Of a stretch of DNA of 64,000 bases, positions 1-10,701 are shown in pieces (the stretch's first letter is position 1; the number at the start of each line of letters is the position of its first letter). Origin of the DNA: Streptomyces albus subsp. albus (GTDB taxonomy: Bacteria > Actinomycetota > Actinomycetes > Streptomycetales > Streptomycetaceae); assembly GCF_000719865.1 (NCBI RefSeq), contig NZ_JOID01000016.1:62001-126000 (forward strand), read 5' to 3'. The notes beneath the pieces are model-generated. The model searched no databases. It was not told where the DNA came from and saw only the letters and a program-made list of their open reading frames with translations. The position numbers and the translations under genes were made by a program.

Positions 1-56
1 AACGGGGCGGCGGCGGGGAGGAGTTCACGGTCCCCTTCCCGCCGCCGCGCCGTGGC

Positions 57-90
57 GGCCCGTCCCGCCCGGGAGCCGGCGGGACGGGCC
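57..90. terminator. Perfect 13-bp stem-loop downstream of phoD
   Basis: The arms 57-69 and 78-90 (GGCCCGTCCCGCC and its exact complement) are separated by 8 nt. The hairpin lies 56 bp beyond the stop codon of the minus-strand phoD gene, so it probably ends that transcript. There is no T-tract, which is usual for Streptomyces terminators. Nothing else is recognisable in 1-145. Confidence 0.6.
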
Positions 91-145
91 GGAGGCCGGG
101 GCAGGACGGCCCGGGCCACGCGGCCGGGTCACGCGCCCCGGGCGG

Positions 146-1774
146 TCAGACCTTCCGCAGCCCCGGGTCGCCCGCCTCGGTGACGAAGGACGCCGCCGTG
201 CCGATCGGCGCCCCCGGGGTCGTCACCGCGGGGAGAGTGCGGAAGTCCGCGCGGGCCTTCTCCCCGTCGAGCGTGACGGTGACGTAGCCGCGCCGCCCGT
301 TGTAGAAGCGCATGTGCGGGTTGGCGTCCATGTAGCGCCGGTAGTTGGCCGGCTGGTCCGCGCCGTCACCGCCACTGCTGACGGAGGTGGCGACGAACTC
401 CGTGCCGACCGTGCGGGAGTCCGAACGGTCGAAGTCCCGCTTGATGTCGAACGCGTAGCCGACGTGCACGTCCCCGGTGAGGACGACGAGGTTCTCCACC
501 CCGGCCGACTCCGCCCCGGCCAGCACCCGCTCGCGCGAGGCGGGGTAGCCGTCCCAGGCGTCCATGCTGACCGTGTAGTCGTCGGTGGAGTTGCTGCGCC
601 GCCGGGAGAAGGTGACCTGCTGCGGTATGACGTTCCAGCGGGCCCGCGAGGCGCGCCAGCCGCTCAGCAGCCAGCGCTCCTGGGCGGTGCCGGTGATGGT
701 GCGCGAGGGGTCCTCGGACTCGGGCCCGGGGGTCTTCCAGCCGTCCCCGTAGGCCTGGTCGGAGCGGTACTGGCGGGTGTCGAGGATGTCGAACTGCGCC
801 AGCTTGCCGAACGCCAGCCGCCGGTAGAGCCGCATGTCGGCGCCGTTGGGGCGCTGGGGGGCGCGCAGCGGAAGGTTCTCCCAGTACGCGCGGTAGGCGG
901 CGGCGCGGCGGATCAGGAACTCCTCCGGCGGCACGCCGTTCTCGGGGATGCCGCCCGCGTAGTTGTTCTCGGTCTCGTGGTCGTCCCAGGTGACGACGAA
1001 GGGGTGCGCGGCGTGCGCGGCGATCAGGTCCGGGTCGGACTTGTAGAGGCCGTAGCGCATCCGGTAGTCGTCGAGGCTGACGGTCTCCCGGTTGAAGTGG
1101 GCGGGCAGGGTGCGGCCGCCGGTGTAGGCGCGGGCGCCGCCCGCGGCGTTCACGGCGTACTCGTAGAGGTAGTCGCCGAGGTGGAAGACAACGTCCAGCT
1201 CCTCCTCCGCGAGGTGCCGGAGGGCGGTGAAGTAGCCCTGGTGGTAGGCCTGGCAGGAGACGGCGGCCAGCTTGAGGTCCGCGATCCGGGCGCCGGCGGC
1301 GGGCGCGGTGCGGGTGCGGCCGGCCGGGCTGACGTAGTCCCCGGCGCGGAAGCGGAACCAGTACACCCGGTCCGGTTCGAGGCCGTCCGCCTCGATGTGC
1401 AGGGCGTGGTTGTACTCGGGGTGCGCCGTGGCCGTGCCGCGCCGGGCGATCCGGGTGAACCGCTCGTCGCGCGCCACCTCCCAGGAGACCTCGACTCTGG
1501 CCTCCGGCATCCCGCCGTCGGGTGTGTACGGCTCGGGGGCGAGCCGCGTCCACAGCAGGGCGGAGCCGGGCCGGGGATCGCCGGACGCGACCCCGAGGGT
1601 GAACGGATCGGACGCGAGCGCCCGGCGGGCGTCCAGCTCCGCGGCCTGCGAGCTGCCCGGCAGATTGGTGGCGAAGGCGAGCGCGGCGGCGGCTCCGGTC
1701 ACGGTGAGGAAGCGGCGGCGGCCGAGGTGCGCGGCGGCGGCCCGGAGTTCCCGCTCGTGGAACGTGGACGTCAT
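146..1774 (-). CDS. phoD: PhoD-type alkaline phosphatase/phosphodiesterase, Tat-exported
   Basis: This 542-residue protein matches the PhoD family of secreted metallophosphoesterases, which release phosphate from phosphodiesters and phosphomonoesters outside the cell. The start at 1774 is set by an AGGGGAGG ribosome site 5 nt upstream; the reading frame stays open further up but without coding character. Residues 19-23 (RRRFL) followed by an Ala-rich stretch form a Tat signal, as expected for an enzyme that folds with metal in the cytoplasm. An N-terminal beta domain is followed by the phosphatase core with the family motifs SCQAY, HLGDYLYEY, WDDHETENN and LTGDVHVGYAF, which supply metal ligands. 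It is monocistronic and faces away from rnpB. PhoP control under phosphate starvation is typical of the family, but I could not identify a convincing PHO box. Confidence 0.93.
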   Translation of the reverse strand: MTSTFHERELRAAAAHLGRRRFLTVTGAAAALAFATNLPGSSQAAELDARRALASDPFTLGVASGDPRPGSALLWTRLAPEPYTPDGGMPEARVEVSWEVARDERFTRIARRGTATAHPEYNHALHIEADGLEPDRVYWFRFRAGDYVSPAGRTRTAPAAGARIADLKLAAVSCQAYHQGYFTALRHLAEEELDVVFHLGDYLYEYAVNAAGGARAYTGGRTLPAHFNRETVSLDDYRMRYGLYKSDPDLIAAHAAHPFVVTWDDHETENNYAGGIPENGVPPEEFLIRRAAAYRAYWENLPLRAPQRPNGADMRLYRRLAFGKLAQFDILDTRQYRSDQAYGDGWKTPGPESEDPSRTITGTAQERWLLSGWRASRARWNVIPQQVTFSRRRSNSTDDYTVSMDAWDGYPASRERVLAGAESAGVENLVVLTGDVHVGYAFDIKRDFDRSDSRTVGTEFVATSVSSGGDGADQPANYRRYMDANPHMRFYNGRRGYVTVTLDGEKARADFRTLPAVTTPGAPIGTAASFVTEAGDPGLRKV

Positions 1775-2453
1775 GTGGCCCTCCCCTGACGTGGGTTGGT
1801 GTCGGGAAGACAGTGGCGGCGGGGAACGGCGGGCCGTTGTCGTGTGCACAACGCACACATGGCCGTCGGATGAGCTTCGCCCCCGACTGGGGCGATCGGC
1901 CGCATTACGTCCGGCGGGGGCCTCGCCGGGGCGGCGGGGAGCGGACCGCTCTCCGCCCGGGGCGGGAGGCGGGGCGGCCGGCGCGGCGCGTAGAAGGGCA
2001 CGGCGCCGGGTGCACGGGAGGCACGGCGGGTACGGGCACGGCGGCGGTTGTACGGAAGGTGCGGCGGGCACGGCCCCGCCCCCGTCGCGCGGAGGGAGGA
2101 GGTGTGCGACCGGGGGCGGAGCGAAGCGGGCCGCTGGGCGGGGGGCGGCGACCCGTGATCCGAGTGAACCGCGCATCGCGGACAAAAGACAGGGTGTGCG
2201 CACGGAAAAATCTGTGCGCGTGCTTCACACCCCGTGTGCGGACCACCGGAAGTCCGGATCCGGCGGAACTCCAGCCTCGGCACCCGCGGGACCGGCGCAG
2301 CGCGAGTCACCCGTTATGCCTGTTTCATTCCGCTTGCCCCGGTTGCTCATCCGCCACCGCGCGGCTCGGCGGACGGCACCCGGCGGGCCCGGGCCGCCCC
2401 GGCGGCGCGGGGGTCCCGCTCCGGTCGCGCCGGAGTCCCGGCCCACGCAGGAC
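1775..2453. other. Intergenic region between phoD and rnpB
   Basis: This 680-bp stretch holds the phoD upstream region and probably its promoter. Several long open frames cross it but have no coding character. A possible PHO-box half (GGTTCACTCGG read on the minus strand near 2165) is seen, but its partner repeat is poor. No RNA gene or repeat is recognised. Confidence 0.4.
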
Positions 2454-2487
2454 GGCCCCGGCCCGGGTGAATCCCCGGGCCGGGGCC
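2454..2487 (-). terminator. Terminator of rnpB
   Basis: GGCCCCGGCCCGGG (2454-2467) pairs with CCCGGGCCGGGGCC (2474-2487) around a 6-nt loop. It directly follows the 3' end of the RNase P RNA and has no T-tail. Confidence 0.75.
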
Positions 2488-2489
2488 AT

Positions 2490-2903
2490 GACGACGGACG
2501 AGTCGGCCTGTACGCCGGGTTCTGTCTCCCGGGGGCCTTGCGGCCCGCGGGGAGGCGGTCATCCATCTGGGACCGGTGTCACCACCGGCCTCGTGCGGTC
2601 TACCCGCGGACTCGGGCGGGCAGCCCTCGGTCGTCCGCGCAGGGCCGTCCGGAGACAGCCCCTCTTGACCTTGCTCCGGGTGGGGTTTACCGAGCCGTCC
2701 GGGTCACCCCGGACGCTGGTGGTCTCTTACACCACCGTTTCACCCTTACCGGGTGCCTCGCGGCCCCGGCGGTCTGCTTTCTGTGGCACTTTCCCGCGGG
2801 TCACCCCGGGTGGGTGTTACCCACCACCCTGCCCTGTGGAGCCCGGACGTTCCTCGGCGGGACCCCGGAAAGGGCCCCGACGCGACCGCCCGGCCGGCTC
2901 GTC
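2490..2903 (-). ncRNA. rnpB: RNase P RNA (M1 RNA), bacterial type A
   Basis: This is the catalytic RNA that trims the 5' leader from tRNA precursors, working with the RnpA protein. Read on the minus strand, the universally conserved 5' core GAGGAACGTCCGGGCTCC occurs at 2855-2838. It is followed by the typical CACAGGGCAGGGTG segment, a GGTGAAACGGTGG block, and near the 3' end the ACAGAACCCGGCGTACAGG element (2525-2507), which pairs with the 5' region. The size of about 410 nt fits actinobacterial rnpB. The ends are approximate (5' end within a few nt of 2903, 3' end near 2490). The open frames across this locus are not genes. Confidence 0.97.
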
Positions 2904-3090
2904 CGCCGTGACGGCCATGCTACCCGCCGGTGCGCGGCGGCCGTGCCGCGCGGGGCGGTCGGCCGCGGGGCGGGCCACGCGGCCGGTCCGTTCGCCGAGG
3001 GGTCGTTGTCAGACCCCCCTCCTACTGTGTGCCCGTGACCGGAGAAGCCGGTCCGAAACGGTGTCCGGGTACGGCGTGAGGTGAGCCTCG

Positions 3091-4209
<1,119 letters not shown>

Positions 4210-4634
4210 GCGGCATCCGAGCCGCCGGGCGGTGAGCCGGAGCCGCGCGAGGGCTTCCACGGTCGCCAGATCGGGCCGGGTGACGGCACCGGCATCGCAG
4301 ACGACCGCGAACGGTTCGCCGCGGCCGGGGACGTCACCGGTCTCCTCGCGCCGCTCCAACAGGGCGCGCAACCGCTCACAGAGAGCGGCCACCTCGCCGG
4401 GGGCGACGGTGCCGGGAAGTGTCAGCACGACCGTGCCCAGAGGGTCGCCGGGGGCGGGAGAGCGCGGTCTGCCGGGTGGCGGCACCTCTTGGGAGGGCGC
4501 GGCCGGTGATTCGTCGGAACGGGGCATCGCCGTCCTCCTGTCGCGGGCTTCACAGGAGAGACAGACGTTCGGACCGCGCGGAACTCATCGGAAGCCGCCC
4601 CGGCCCCGGCACGGCGGGAGCGGCATTCAGGCAC

Positions 4635-5219
4635 TCAAACGAACTCGCCCGTTTCGAGGTCGAAGGAGAAGGGGGCGGGGAGGGCGATCGGCTTGCCGTA
4701 GGGAACCGTTGAGGTGTGCCGGTACTCCCCGCCCTCCGGCTCGCTGAAGAGCGTCACCGAACCATTCTGGCGGTCGATGAGCAGGTAGAGCGGGATGCTC
4801 CCCAGCGCGTAACAGAGGCGCTTGGCCCGGCGATCACGATCCGGGTTCGTCGAAGTCACCTCGACCACCATGGCCACCCCCCGGCAGGGCATCCACGGCT
4901 CGGCTCCCCGGAAAAGCCGCAGCTCCTTCGGCGCGAACGTCCCGTCCGGAATGACGTGATTCCTCACGCTGAGGGAGTTCCGCGGGATGGCCAGCCCTTT
5001 GTTGCCCGAGAACTGCATGGGTGTCGCCGACCGGATGTACACCTGCTCCGCGATGGAGCTGATGTGTTCCTCGTGATCCCCGTCGGGCGGCGGCGTCACA
5101 ACAATGTCCCCCTCGATCAGCTCGGCCCGGTAGCCTTCCGGCGTGTCCAGGGCCAAGAAGCCCTCCAGCAGGCGTTCTTCCTGCGTGAGCGGCTCGTGTT
5201 CATGTGCCATGGCGCTCAT
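4635..5219 (-). CDS. Uma2 family protein (PD-(D/E)XK nuclease-like), copy A
   Basis: This 194-residue protein belongs to the Uma2 (DUF820) family, predicted restriction-like endonucleases of unknown role that are numerous in streptomycetes. Visible family features are RAELIEGDIVVTPPP, a PDGTF aspartate, the VVEVTS glutamate strand and a downstream Lys (DRRAKRLCYA), forming a D...ExV...K active site, then IPLYLLIDRQ. The start at 5219 is chosen over GTG 5228 and ATG 5210 because GGGAAGG lies 8 nt upstream. Its ATG overlaps the TGA of copy B (ATGA), so the two are translationally coupled. The C terminus (LPAPFSFDLETGEFV) is complete for the family. Confidence 0.85.
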   Translation of the reverse strand: MSAMAHEHEPLTQEERLLEGFLALDTPEGYRAELIEGDIVVTPPPDGDHEEHISSIAEQVYIRSATPMQFSGNKGLAIPRNSLSVRNHVIPDGTFAPKELRLFRGAEPWMPCRGVAMVVEVTSTNPDRDRRAKRLCYALGSIPLYLLIDRQNGSVTLFSEPEGGEYRHTSTVPYGKPIALPAPFSFDLETGEFV

Positions 5220-5276
5220 GTCACGCACCTTCCCGGTCTCGCCGCCACGGTAGGGAGCGGAGGGGGCCGCATCGTG
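5095..5276. repeat. Near-identical 182-bp direct repeat, left copy
   Basis: This segment matches 5661-5842 (offset 566 bp) with only about five mismatches. It covers the first codons of Uma2 copy A and about 57 bp upstream. Homology stops abruptly after GCCGCATCGTG at 5276, which marks a recombination joint. Confidence 0.9.
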
Positions 5277-5785
5277 TTCACCTGCCGGTAGTCGTCCTCT
5301 CCCGGCTCGCTGAGGAGCGTCACGGAGTTCTTCTCCCGGTCGGCCAGGAGGTAGAGCGGGATGCCACCCCGCGCATAGCAGTGGCGCTTGGCCGTGCGGT
5401 CGCGGTCGGCTCGGGTCGAGGTCACCTCGACGACCATCGCGACCTCGTCACACGGCATCCACGCTCCCGCGTCGTCGAAGAGGCCCACACGGGCCTCGGC
5501 GAAGGTGAGATCCGGGATGACGTGGTTCTTCACGCACTGTCCGCCACGGGGCACCGCGAGCCCCTTGTTGCCGGATACATCCATGTCCACGGCGGAGTGC
5601 CGCGCCACCTGCCTGATGATCCGGCTGATGTTCGCCTCATGGGCCCCCTCCGGTGGCGGCGTCACAACGATTTCCCCCTCGATCAGCTCGGCCCGGAAGC
5701 CTTCCGGCGTGTCCAGGGCCAAGAAGCCCTCCAGCAGGACTTCTTCCTGCGTGAGCGGCTCGTGTTCATGTGCCATGGCGCTCAT
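5216..5785 (-). CDS. Uma2 family protein, copy B, with replaced C terminus
   Basis: This 189-residue paralog of copy A is nearly identical over the first ~40 residues but much more diverged beyond them. The D...ExV...K residues are retained (IPDLTF, VVEVTS, DRTAKRHCYA). After DDYRQVNT the family C terminus is missing. The frame instead reads 18 residues out of the repeated leader sequence (MRPPPLPTVAARPGRCVT) and stops at a TGA overlapping the copy A start. About 25 normal C-terminal residues are therefore lost. The catalytic core is intact, so it may still be active. The start is by analogy with copy A, using the same GGGAAGG site. Confidence 0.8.
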   Translation of the reverse strand: MSAMAHEHEPLTQEEVLLEGFLALDTPEGFRAELIEGEIVVTPPPEGAHEANISRIIRQVARHSAVDMDVSGNKGLAVPRGGQCVKNHVIPDLTFAEARVGLFDDAGAWMPCDEVAMVVEVTSTRADRDRTAKRHCYARGGIPLYLLADREKNSVTLLSEPGEDDYRQVNTMRPPPLPTVAARPGRCVT

Positions 5786-5842
5786 GTCACGCACCTTCCC
5801 GGTCTCGCCGCCACGGTAGGGAGCGGAGGGGGCCGCATCGTG
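5661..5842. repeat. Near-identical 182-bp direct repeat, right copy
   Basis: This is the partner of 5095-5276. Its right edge (5842) abuts, without a gap, the interior of a MerR-type coding sequence, so the repeat edge is also the point where that gene lost its 5' end. Confidence 0.9.
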
Positions 5843-6572
5843 CCAACGGCTACCGCGTCTACGCGCTGCGGGACGCGGTGCGGCTCGCCCGGATACGGCG
5901 GCTGACGGAACTGGGGCTCGGCCTGGACGAGGTGCGGGACGTCCTCGCGGACGACGCGGGCCGGGAGCTGCACGAGGTGCTGGAGGAGCTGGACGCCGAT
6001 CTGGCACGGCAGGAGGAGGCGATCCGCGCCCGGCGGGAGCGGCTGGGGGTGCTGCTGCGGCAGGCCCGGGAGGGCGGTGGTCTCCCGCCGGAGGGGCCGG
6101 TCTCCCCGGAGCTGGGAGCCCTGTTCGAGGAGATGGCCCGGCTGTCCGCGGGACTGCCGGGCCCGGAGCCCCGCATGGCCGCCATGGACCGGGAGGTGCT
6201 GGCGCTCCTGGAAACCGTCGGCTCCGGCCCGGAGGAACGGCGCCGGCTGTCGGAGCTGGTCCGGGAGATGGCGGCGGCCCCGCGGGTGGCCGAGCGCGCC
6301 TACGAGGTGTACGCGCTGCTGGACGAACTGGCGGAGGCCGACCCGGCGGATCCGCGGGTGGAGCGGGCCGCGCGAGCACTGGCCGACTGCGTCCCCGGCG
6401 AGGCGATATCCGCGCTCATGGCGGCGGAGGAAGCCGGGAGCACCGGCGCGCACGGAACCGTCGGCCGCCCGTCCGAGGGCTTCCGGGCCGCCCTCTTCGA
6501 GAGTTTCGGCCCGGCCCAGGCGGCGGCACTGCGCCGTGCGATGAGTCTTCTCAGCGAGCGGAAGGAGCGGAC

Positions 6573-6576
<4 letters not shown>
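5843..6576 (+). pseudogene. 5'-truncated MerR-family regulator
   Basis: The frame begins inside a MerR DNA-binding domain (NGYRVYALRDAVRLARIRRL, ELGLGLDEVRDVL) and continues through the dimerisation coiled coil (HEVLEELDADLARQEEAIRA) and an effector-binding-like C-terminal region. About 38 N-terminal residues, including the first helix-turn-helix and the start codon, are absent; the sequence upstream is the Uma2 repeat. The only upstream in-frame start (GTG 5770) would add a basic, non-homologous leader lacking the DNA-binding helices. Its stop overlaps the next start (ATGA at 6573), so the remnant was the first gene of an operon. I call it a pseudogene, although a shortened protein made from GTG near 5878 cannot be excluded. 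Confidence 0.8.
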
Positions 6577-7598
<1,022 letters not shown>

Positions 7599-7721
7599 GG
7601 CTGGGGCTGGGAGGCAGCGGGGGGCGATGACGGGCAGTGTGCCCGGAACGGGATACGACCGACGCCGAACCGATTCCCGGCCGAGGTGCGAACGGAGGGT
7701 GACTCGGGGCAGGCTTGCGGC

Positions 7722-8006
7722 ATGGACTACATACGCCTCGAAGCGTGGGTCGGCGGGGAATGGCTCGCGGTGGAGGCCGTCAGCGTGACCGACGGGGAGT
7801 CCGAGGGCGAGTCCTTGTCCCTGTCCTTCGCCCCGCAGCGGACGGAGTCCGGCTACCGGACGCTGATCTGGGAGCCCCTCGAGTGCTTCCTCCGGGAGTA
7901 CCGGGACGAGCCCATCGTGCTCGTCCCGGCGGGCAACCGGCTTCCGGTGATGTTCGGGCCCGGGGCGGCCGGGCCCTTCCGGCTCGGCAGGACGTCCGAG
8001 GGCTGA
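7722..8006 (+). CDS. Small acidic hypothetical protein
   Basis: This 94-residue protein (MDYIRLEAWVGGEWLAVEAV...) has no membrane segment and is predicted to be a small beta-rich cytosolic domain. The ATG at 7722 is favoured over an upstream in-frame start because conserved-looking sequence begins there. Third-position G/C is high. I do not recognise the family. Confidence 0.6.
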   Translation: MDYIRLEAWVGGEWLAVEAVSVTDGESEGESLSLSFAPQRTESGYRTLIWEPLECFLREYRDEPIVLVPAGNRLPVMFGPGAAGPFRLGRTSEG

Positions 8007-8346
8007 CCCGCGCGCGGGCGGCGGTCGGCTCCCGGTGGCCGCTCCGGCTCCATGGGGGCCGACCCCCGTTTCGCCTGCCCCCTTCCCCGCCCGTCGCTGC
8101 CTTCCCCGCCCGTCCTTCCCTGTGGTCCGGCCCGGGTTCGGCCTCTGGGCGAGCCGCAGGCGCCCCGGGCCCGGTCCGGCTGCCGGGCCCGGTTCCGGGC
8201 CCCTGGCAGAAGTCGTCGGCGCGGGTTCTAAGCTCGGACCGGAGCCGGCTGTTCCGCGGCACGGATCCCGGCCCGTTCCGTCACCGTCCGTATCCGCCCC
8301 GCTGCCGTCCACCCCCGCTTCCGTCCGCCCCGCGAGGAGTTCCGTC
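8007..8346. other. Intergenic region upstream of yaaA
   Basis: This region contains a GGGGGCCGACCCCC dyad near 8054 and CCCGGGCC-type short dyads near 8160-8200. The only locally A/T-richer spot is TTCTAAGC around 8227, a possible promoter region for yaaA. No gene is seen. Confidence 0.3.
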
Positions 8347-9156
8347 GTGCTCGTGCTGTTGCCGCCGTCCGAAGGCAAGGCCGCCGGGGGGTCCGGCGAC
8401 CCGCTGGACCTGGAGGCGCTGTCGCTGCCGGGGCTCTCCGCTGCGCGGGATGAGGTGCTGCGCGAGCTGGTGGCCCTGTGCGAGGCGGACGAGGAGAAGG
8501 CGCGCACGGTCCTCGGGATCGGTGAGGGGCTGCGGGGCGAGGTCGCGAAGAACGCCGCTCTGCTCACGGCCGGCACCCGGCCGGCGGGCGAGATCTACAC
8601 GGGGGTGCTCTACGACGCCCTGGACCTCGCCTCCCTCGACGCCGCCGCCCGCGCCCGGGCGGAGCGGACGCTGCTGGTGTTCTCCGGGCTGTGGGGCGCG
8701 GTGCGGACCGGCGACCGGATACCGTCCTACCGCTGCTCGATGGGCGTGAAGCTGCCCGGCCTCGGCGCCCTGGGGGCCTACTGGCGCGGCCCGATGGCGG
8801 AAGTGCTGCCGGAGGCGGCCGGTGAGGGCCTGGTGCTGGACCTCCGCTCGGCGGCGTATGCCACGGCATGGAAACCGAAGGGCGCGGTGGCGGAGCGGAC
8901 CGCGACGGTCCGGGTGCTGCACTCGAAGATCGTGAACGGGGTGGAGAAGCGCTCCGTGGTGAGCCATTTCAACAAGGCCACCAAGGGCAGGATCGTCCGG
9001 GACCTGCTGGTCGCCGGCGTGGAGCCCGCGCATCCGGCCGAACTGGCCGACGCGCTGCGCGAGCTGGGCCACACCGTCGAAGTGCGGCCGGCACCGAAGA
9101 CCGGCAGGGCCGGCAAGTCCTGGGCTCTGGACGTGATCGTCACCGACGTCCGCTGA
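8347..9156 (+). CDS. yaaA: YaaA family peroxide-stress protein
   Basis: This 269-residue protein is a full-length YaaA/DUF328 member. Family hallmarks are the N-terminal LLPPSEGK, then YTGVLYDALDLASLD, GLWGAVRTGDRIPSYR, DLRSAAYATAWKP and the C-terminal VVSHFNKATKGRIVRDLL. In E. coli YaaA lowers free iron and limits DNA and protein damage under hydrogen peroxide. It is cytosolic and binds DNA through a positively charged cleft. The GTG at 8347 follows a GAGGAG site; the longer upstream frame lacks homology. The gene is convergent with the RNase H gene and stands alone. Confidence 0.9.
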   Translation: MLVLLPPSEGKAAGGSGDPLDLEALSLPGLSAARDEVLRELVALCEADEEKARTVLGIGEGLRGEVAKNAALLTAGTRPAGEIYTGVLYDALDLASLDAAARARAERTLLVFSGLWGAVRTGDRIPSYRCSMGVKLPGLGALGAYWRGPMAEVLPEAAGEGLVLDLRSAAYATAWKPKGAVAERTATVRVLHSKIVNGVEKRSVVSHFNKATKGRIVRDLLVAGVEPAHPAELADALRELGHTVEVRPAPKTGRAGKSWALDVIVTDVR

Positions 9157-9451
9157 GGGATACGTCGGCGGCGGTGATGCCGCCCGGTTCCGTCCGGTCC
9201 CGCCCGGTTCCGTCGGGCCACCGGGGCGGGGCGGCACCGGTGGCGACATCGAGCGGCAGCAGGACCCGCTCGGGCCGGCCCGACGGCGAGCCGGCCGGCT
9301 CTCCGGCAGGAACGGAACCCGCCAGGAACGGGATCGACAGAGGTGCCTCCCGGGAGAACGGGCCCCCGGGGCCTGCCGGCCCCGGACGGGTCCGCCCCGC
9401 GGGGGCCCCGGGGGTGGCCGGTCCCGGCCCCGGCGGGCCCGGGGCGGCGGG
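9157..9451. other. Convergent intergenic region yaaA / rnhA-like gene
   Basis: This stretch is very G/C-rich and contains short dyads such as GGGGCCTGCCGGCCCC (9368-9383). It probably terminates both converging transcripts. No gene is seen. Confidence 0.35.
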
Positions 9452-10696
9452 TCAGCGGAGGTGGCCGGTGTCGTTGAGCAGGCGCAGCGAGGCGTTGCCG
9501 TCCGCGTAGTACGCCACCACCGACAGGGAGGCCGGGGACAGCTCCATGCGGAAGAGCGACTCCGGGGGTGCCCCGAGCGCCAGCCGGACCAGTGTCTTCA
9601 CCGGCGTGACGTGGGTGACGAGCAGCACGGTGCGGCCCGCGTGGCGGGCGATGAGTTTGTCCCGGGAAAGGGCCACCCGGCGGGCGACCGTCGCGAAACT
9701 CTCCCCGCCGCCCGTGGGCTCGGCACGGGGCGAGGTGAGCCAGGCGTCGAGGTCGTCGGGGTAGCGGTCGCGCACCTCGGCGAAGGACAGGCCTTCCCAG
9801 GCCCCGAAGTCCGTCTCGCGCAGGCCCTCGTCGACCCGGATGTCCAGGCCCGTCCGGGCCGCCACGAGCTCCGCGGTCTCGCGGCAGCGGCGCAGCGGGG
9901 AGCTGACGATCGCCTGGACGGTGCCGCGTGCGGCGAGCACCGCCGCCGTGGCCTCGGCCTGCCGACGGCCGGCCGGGGACAGCCCGGGATCGGTGCCGCC
10001 GCTTCCGGAGAAGCGCTTCTCCGGGGTGAGGGCGGTCTCGCCGTGGCGCAGCAGGACGAAGGTGGCGGGGGCGCCGAGGTCGGCGGGGGCGGCCCAGCCG
10101 GGCGGTGGGACGGCGGGCGCGGCGGCCCGGCCGGCCGGCGCGGGGCCTCCGGCCCGTTCGGACAGCCGTTCCAGCTCGTCCAGTTCGTCCGGTTCGGCGG
10201 AGTCGGCGACGGCCTCCGGCCGGGGCCCGGCGTCGAGGGCGGCCGTGGAGAGCGACGGCTTCCAGCGTTCGCCGCGCTTGCCCGCGTCCATCGCCTCGTT
10301 GGCGAGCCGGTCGGCGTGCTTGTTCTTCTCCCGGGGGATCCAGGTGTAGCTGACCTGCCCGGGGGTGGGGAATATCGTCTTGGCCTCGGCCGCCAGGGGC
10401 CGCATGTCCGGGTGCTTGATCTTCCAACGGCCGGACATCTGCTCGACGACGAGCTTGGAGTCCATCCGCACCTGGATCTCGGCCTCCGGGTCCAGGGCGC
10501 GCGCCGCCCGCAGACCGGCGATCAGACCCCGGTACTCGGCCACGTTGTTGGTGGCCGTGCCGATGAACTCGGCCGCCTCGGCGAGGGGTTCGCCGGTGGC
10601 CGCGTCCAGCACGACCGCACCGTACCCGGCGGGGCCCGGATTGCCCCGGGAGCCGCCGTCGGCCTCGACGATGAAGCGCCGCTTGCGTCCGCTCAT
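9452..10696 (-). CDS. Bifunctional RNase H / acid phosphatase
   Basis: This 414-residue protein joins an N-terminal RNase HI domain (about 1-140: EADGGSRGNPGPAGYGAVVL, AEYRGLIAGL, RMDSKLVVEQM, KHADRLANEAMDA) to a C-terminal histidine phosphatase (about 215-410: FVLLRHGETALT, SSPLRRCRETAE, ETDFGAWEGL, LLVTHVTPVKTL). A Pro/Ala-rich linker separates them. The same architecture is known from actinobacteria (Mycobacterium Rv2228c), where the RNase H half removes RNA-DNA hybrids and the phosphatase half resembles alpha-ribazole phosphatase CobC. All four acidic RNase H residues and the RHG catalytic motif are visible. It lies 5 bp downstream of the zinc-ribbon gene in a three-gene minus-strand operon. 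Confidence 0.93.
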   Translation of the reverse strand: MSGRKRRFIVEADGGSRGNPGPAGYGAVVLDAATGEPLAEAAEFIGTATNNVAEYRGLIAGLRAARALDPEAEIQVRMDSKLVVEQMSGRWKIKHPDMRPLAAEAKTIFPTPGQVSYTWIPREKNKHADRLANEAMDAGKRGERWKPSLSTAALDAGPRPEAVADSAEPDELDELERLSERAGGPAPAGRAAAPAVPPPGWAAPADLGAPATFVLLRHGETALTPEKRFSGSGGTDPGLSPAGRRQAEATAAVLAARGTVQAIVSSPLRRCRETAELVAARTGLDIRVDEGLRETDFGAWEGLSFAEVRDRYPDDLDAWLTSPRAEPTGGGESFATVARRVALSRDKLIARHAGRTVLLVTHVTPVKTLVRLALGAPPESLFRMELSPASLSVVAYYADGNASLRLLNDTGHLR

Positions 10697-10701
10697 CGCC
10701 C

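Noticed and set aside
2150..2180. Possible PHO box upstream of phoD (GGTTCACTCGG on the minus strand)
   Set aside because: Only one unit is good, the second lacks the GTTCA core in 11-bp register, and the site is ~380 bp from the start codon.
1395..3084. Long plus-strand open frames upstream of and across rnpB
   Set aside because: They are antisense to phoD and rnpB, give Arg/Pro/Gly-rich products without family motifs, and arise from the lack of stop codons in G/C-rich DNA.
5770..5842. Extended start (GTG 5770) for the MerR-type gene
   Set aside because: It would read an Arg/His/Ser-rich leader out of the Uma2 repeat, which replaces the DNA-binding helices; the frame is open only by chance.
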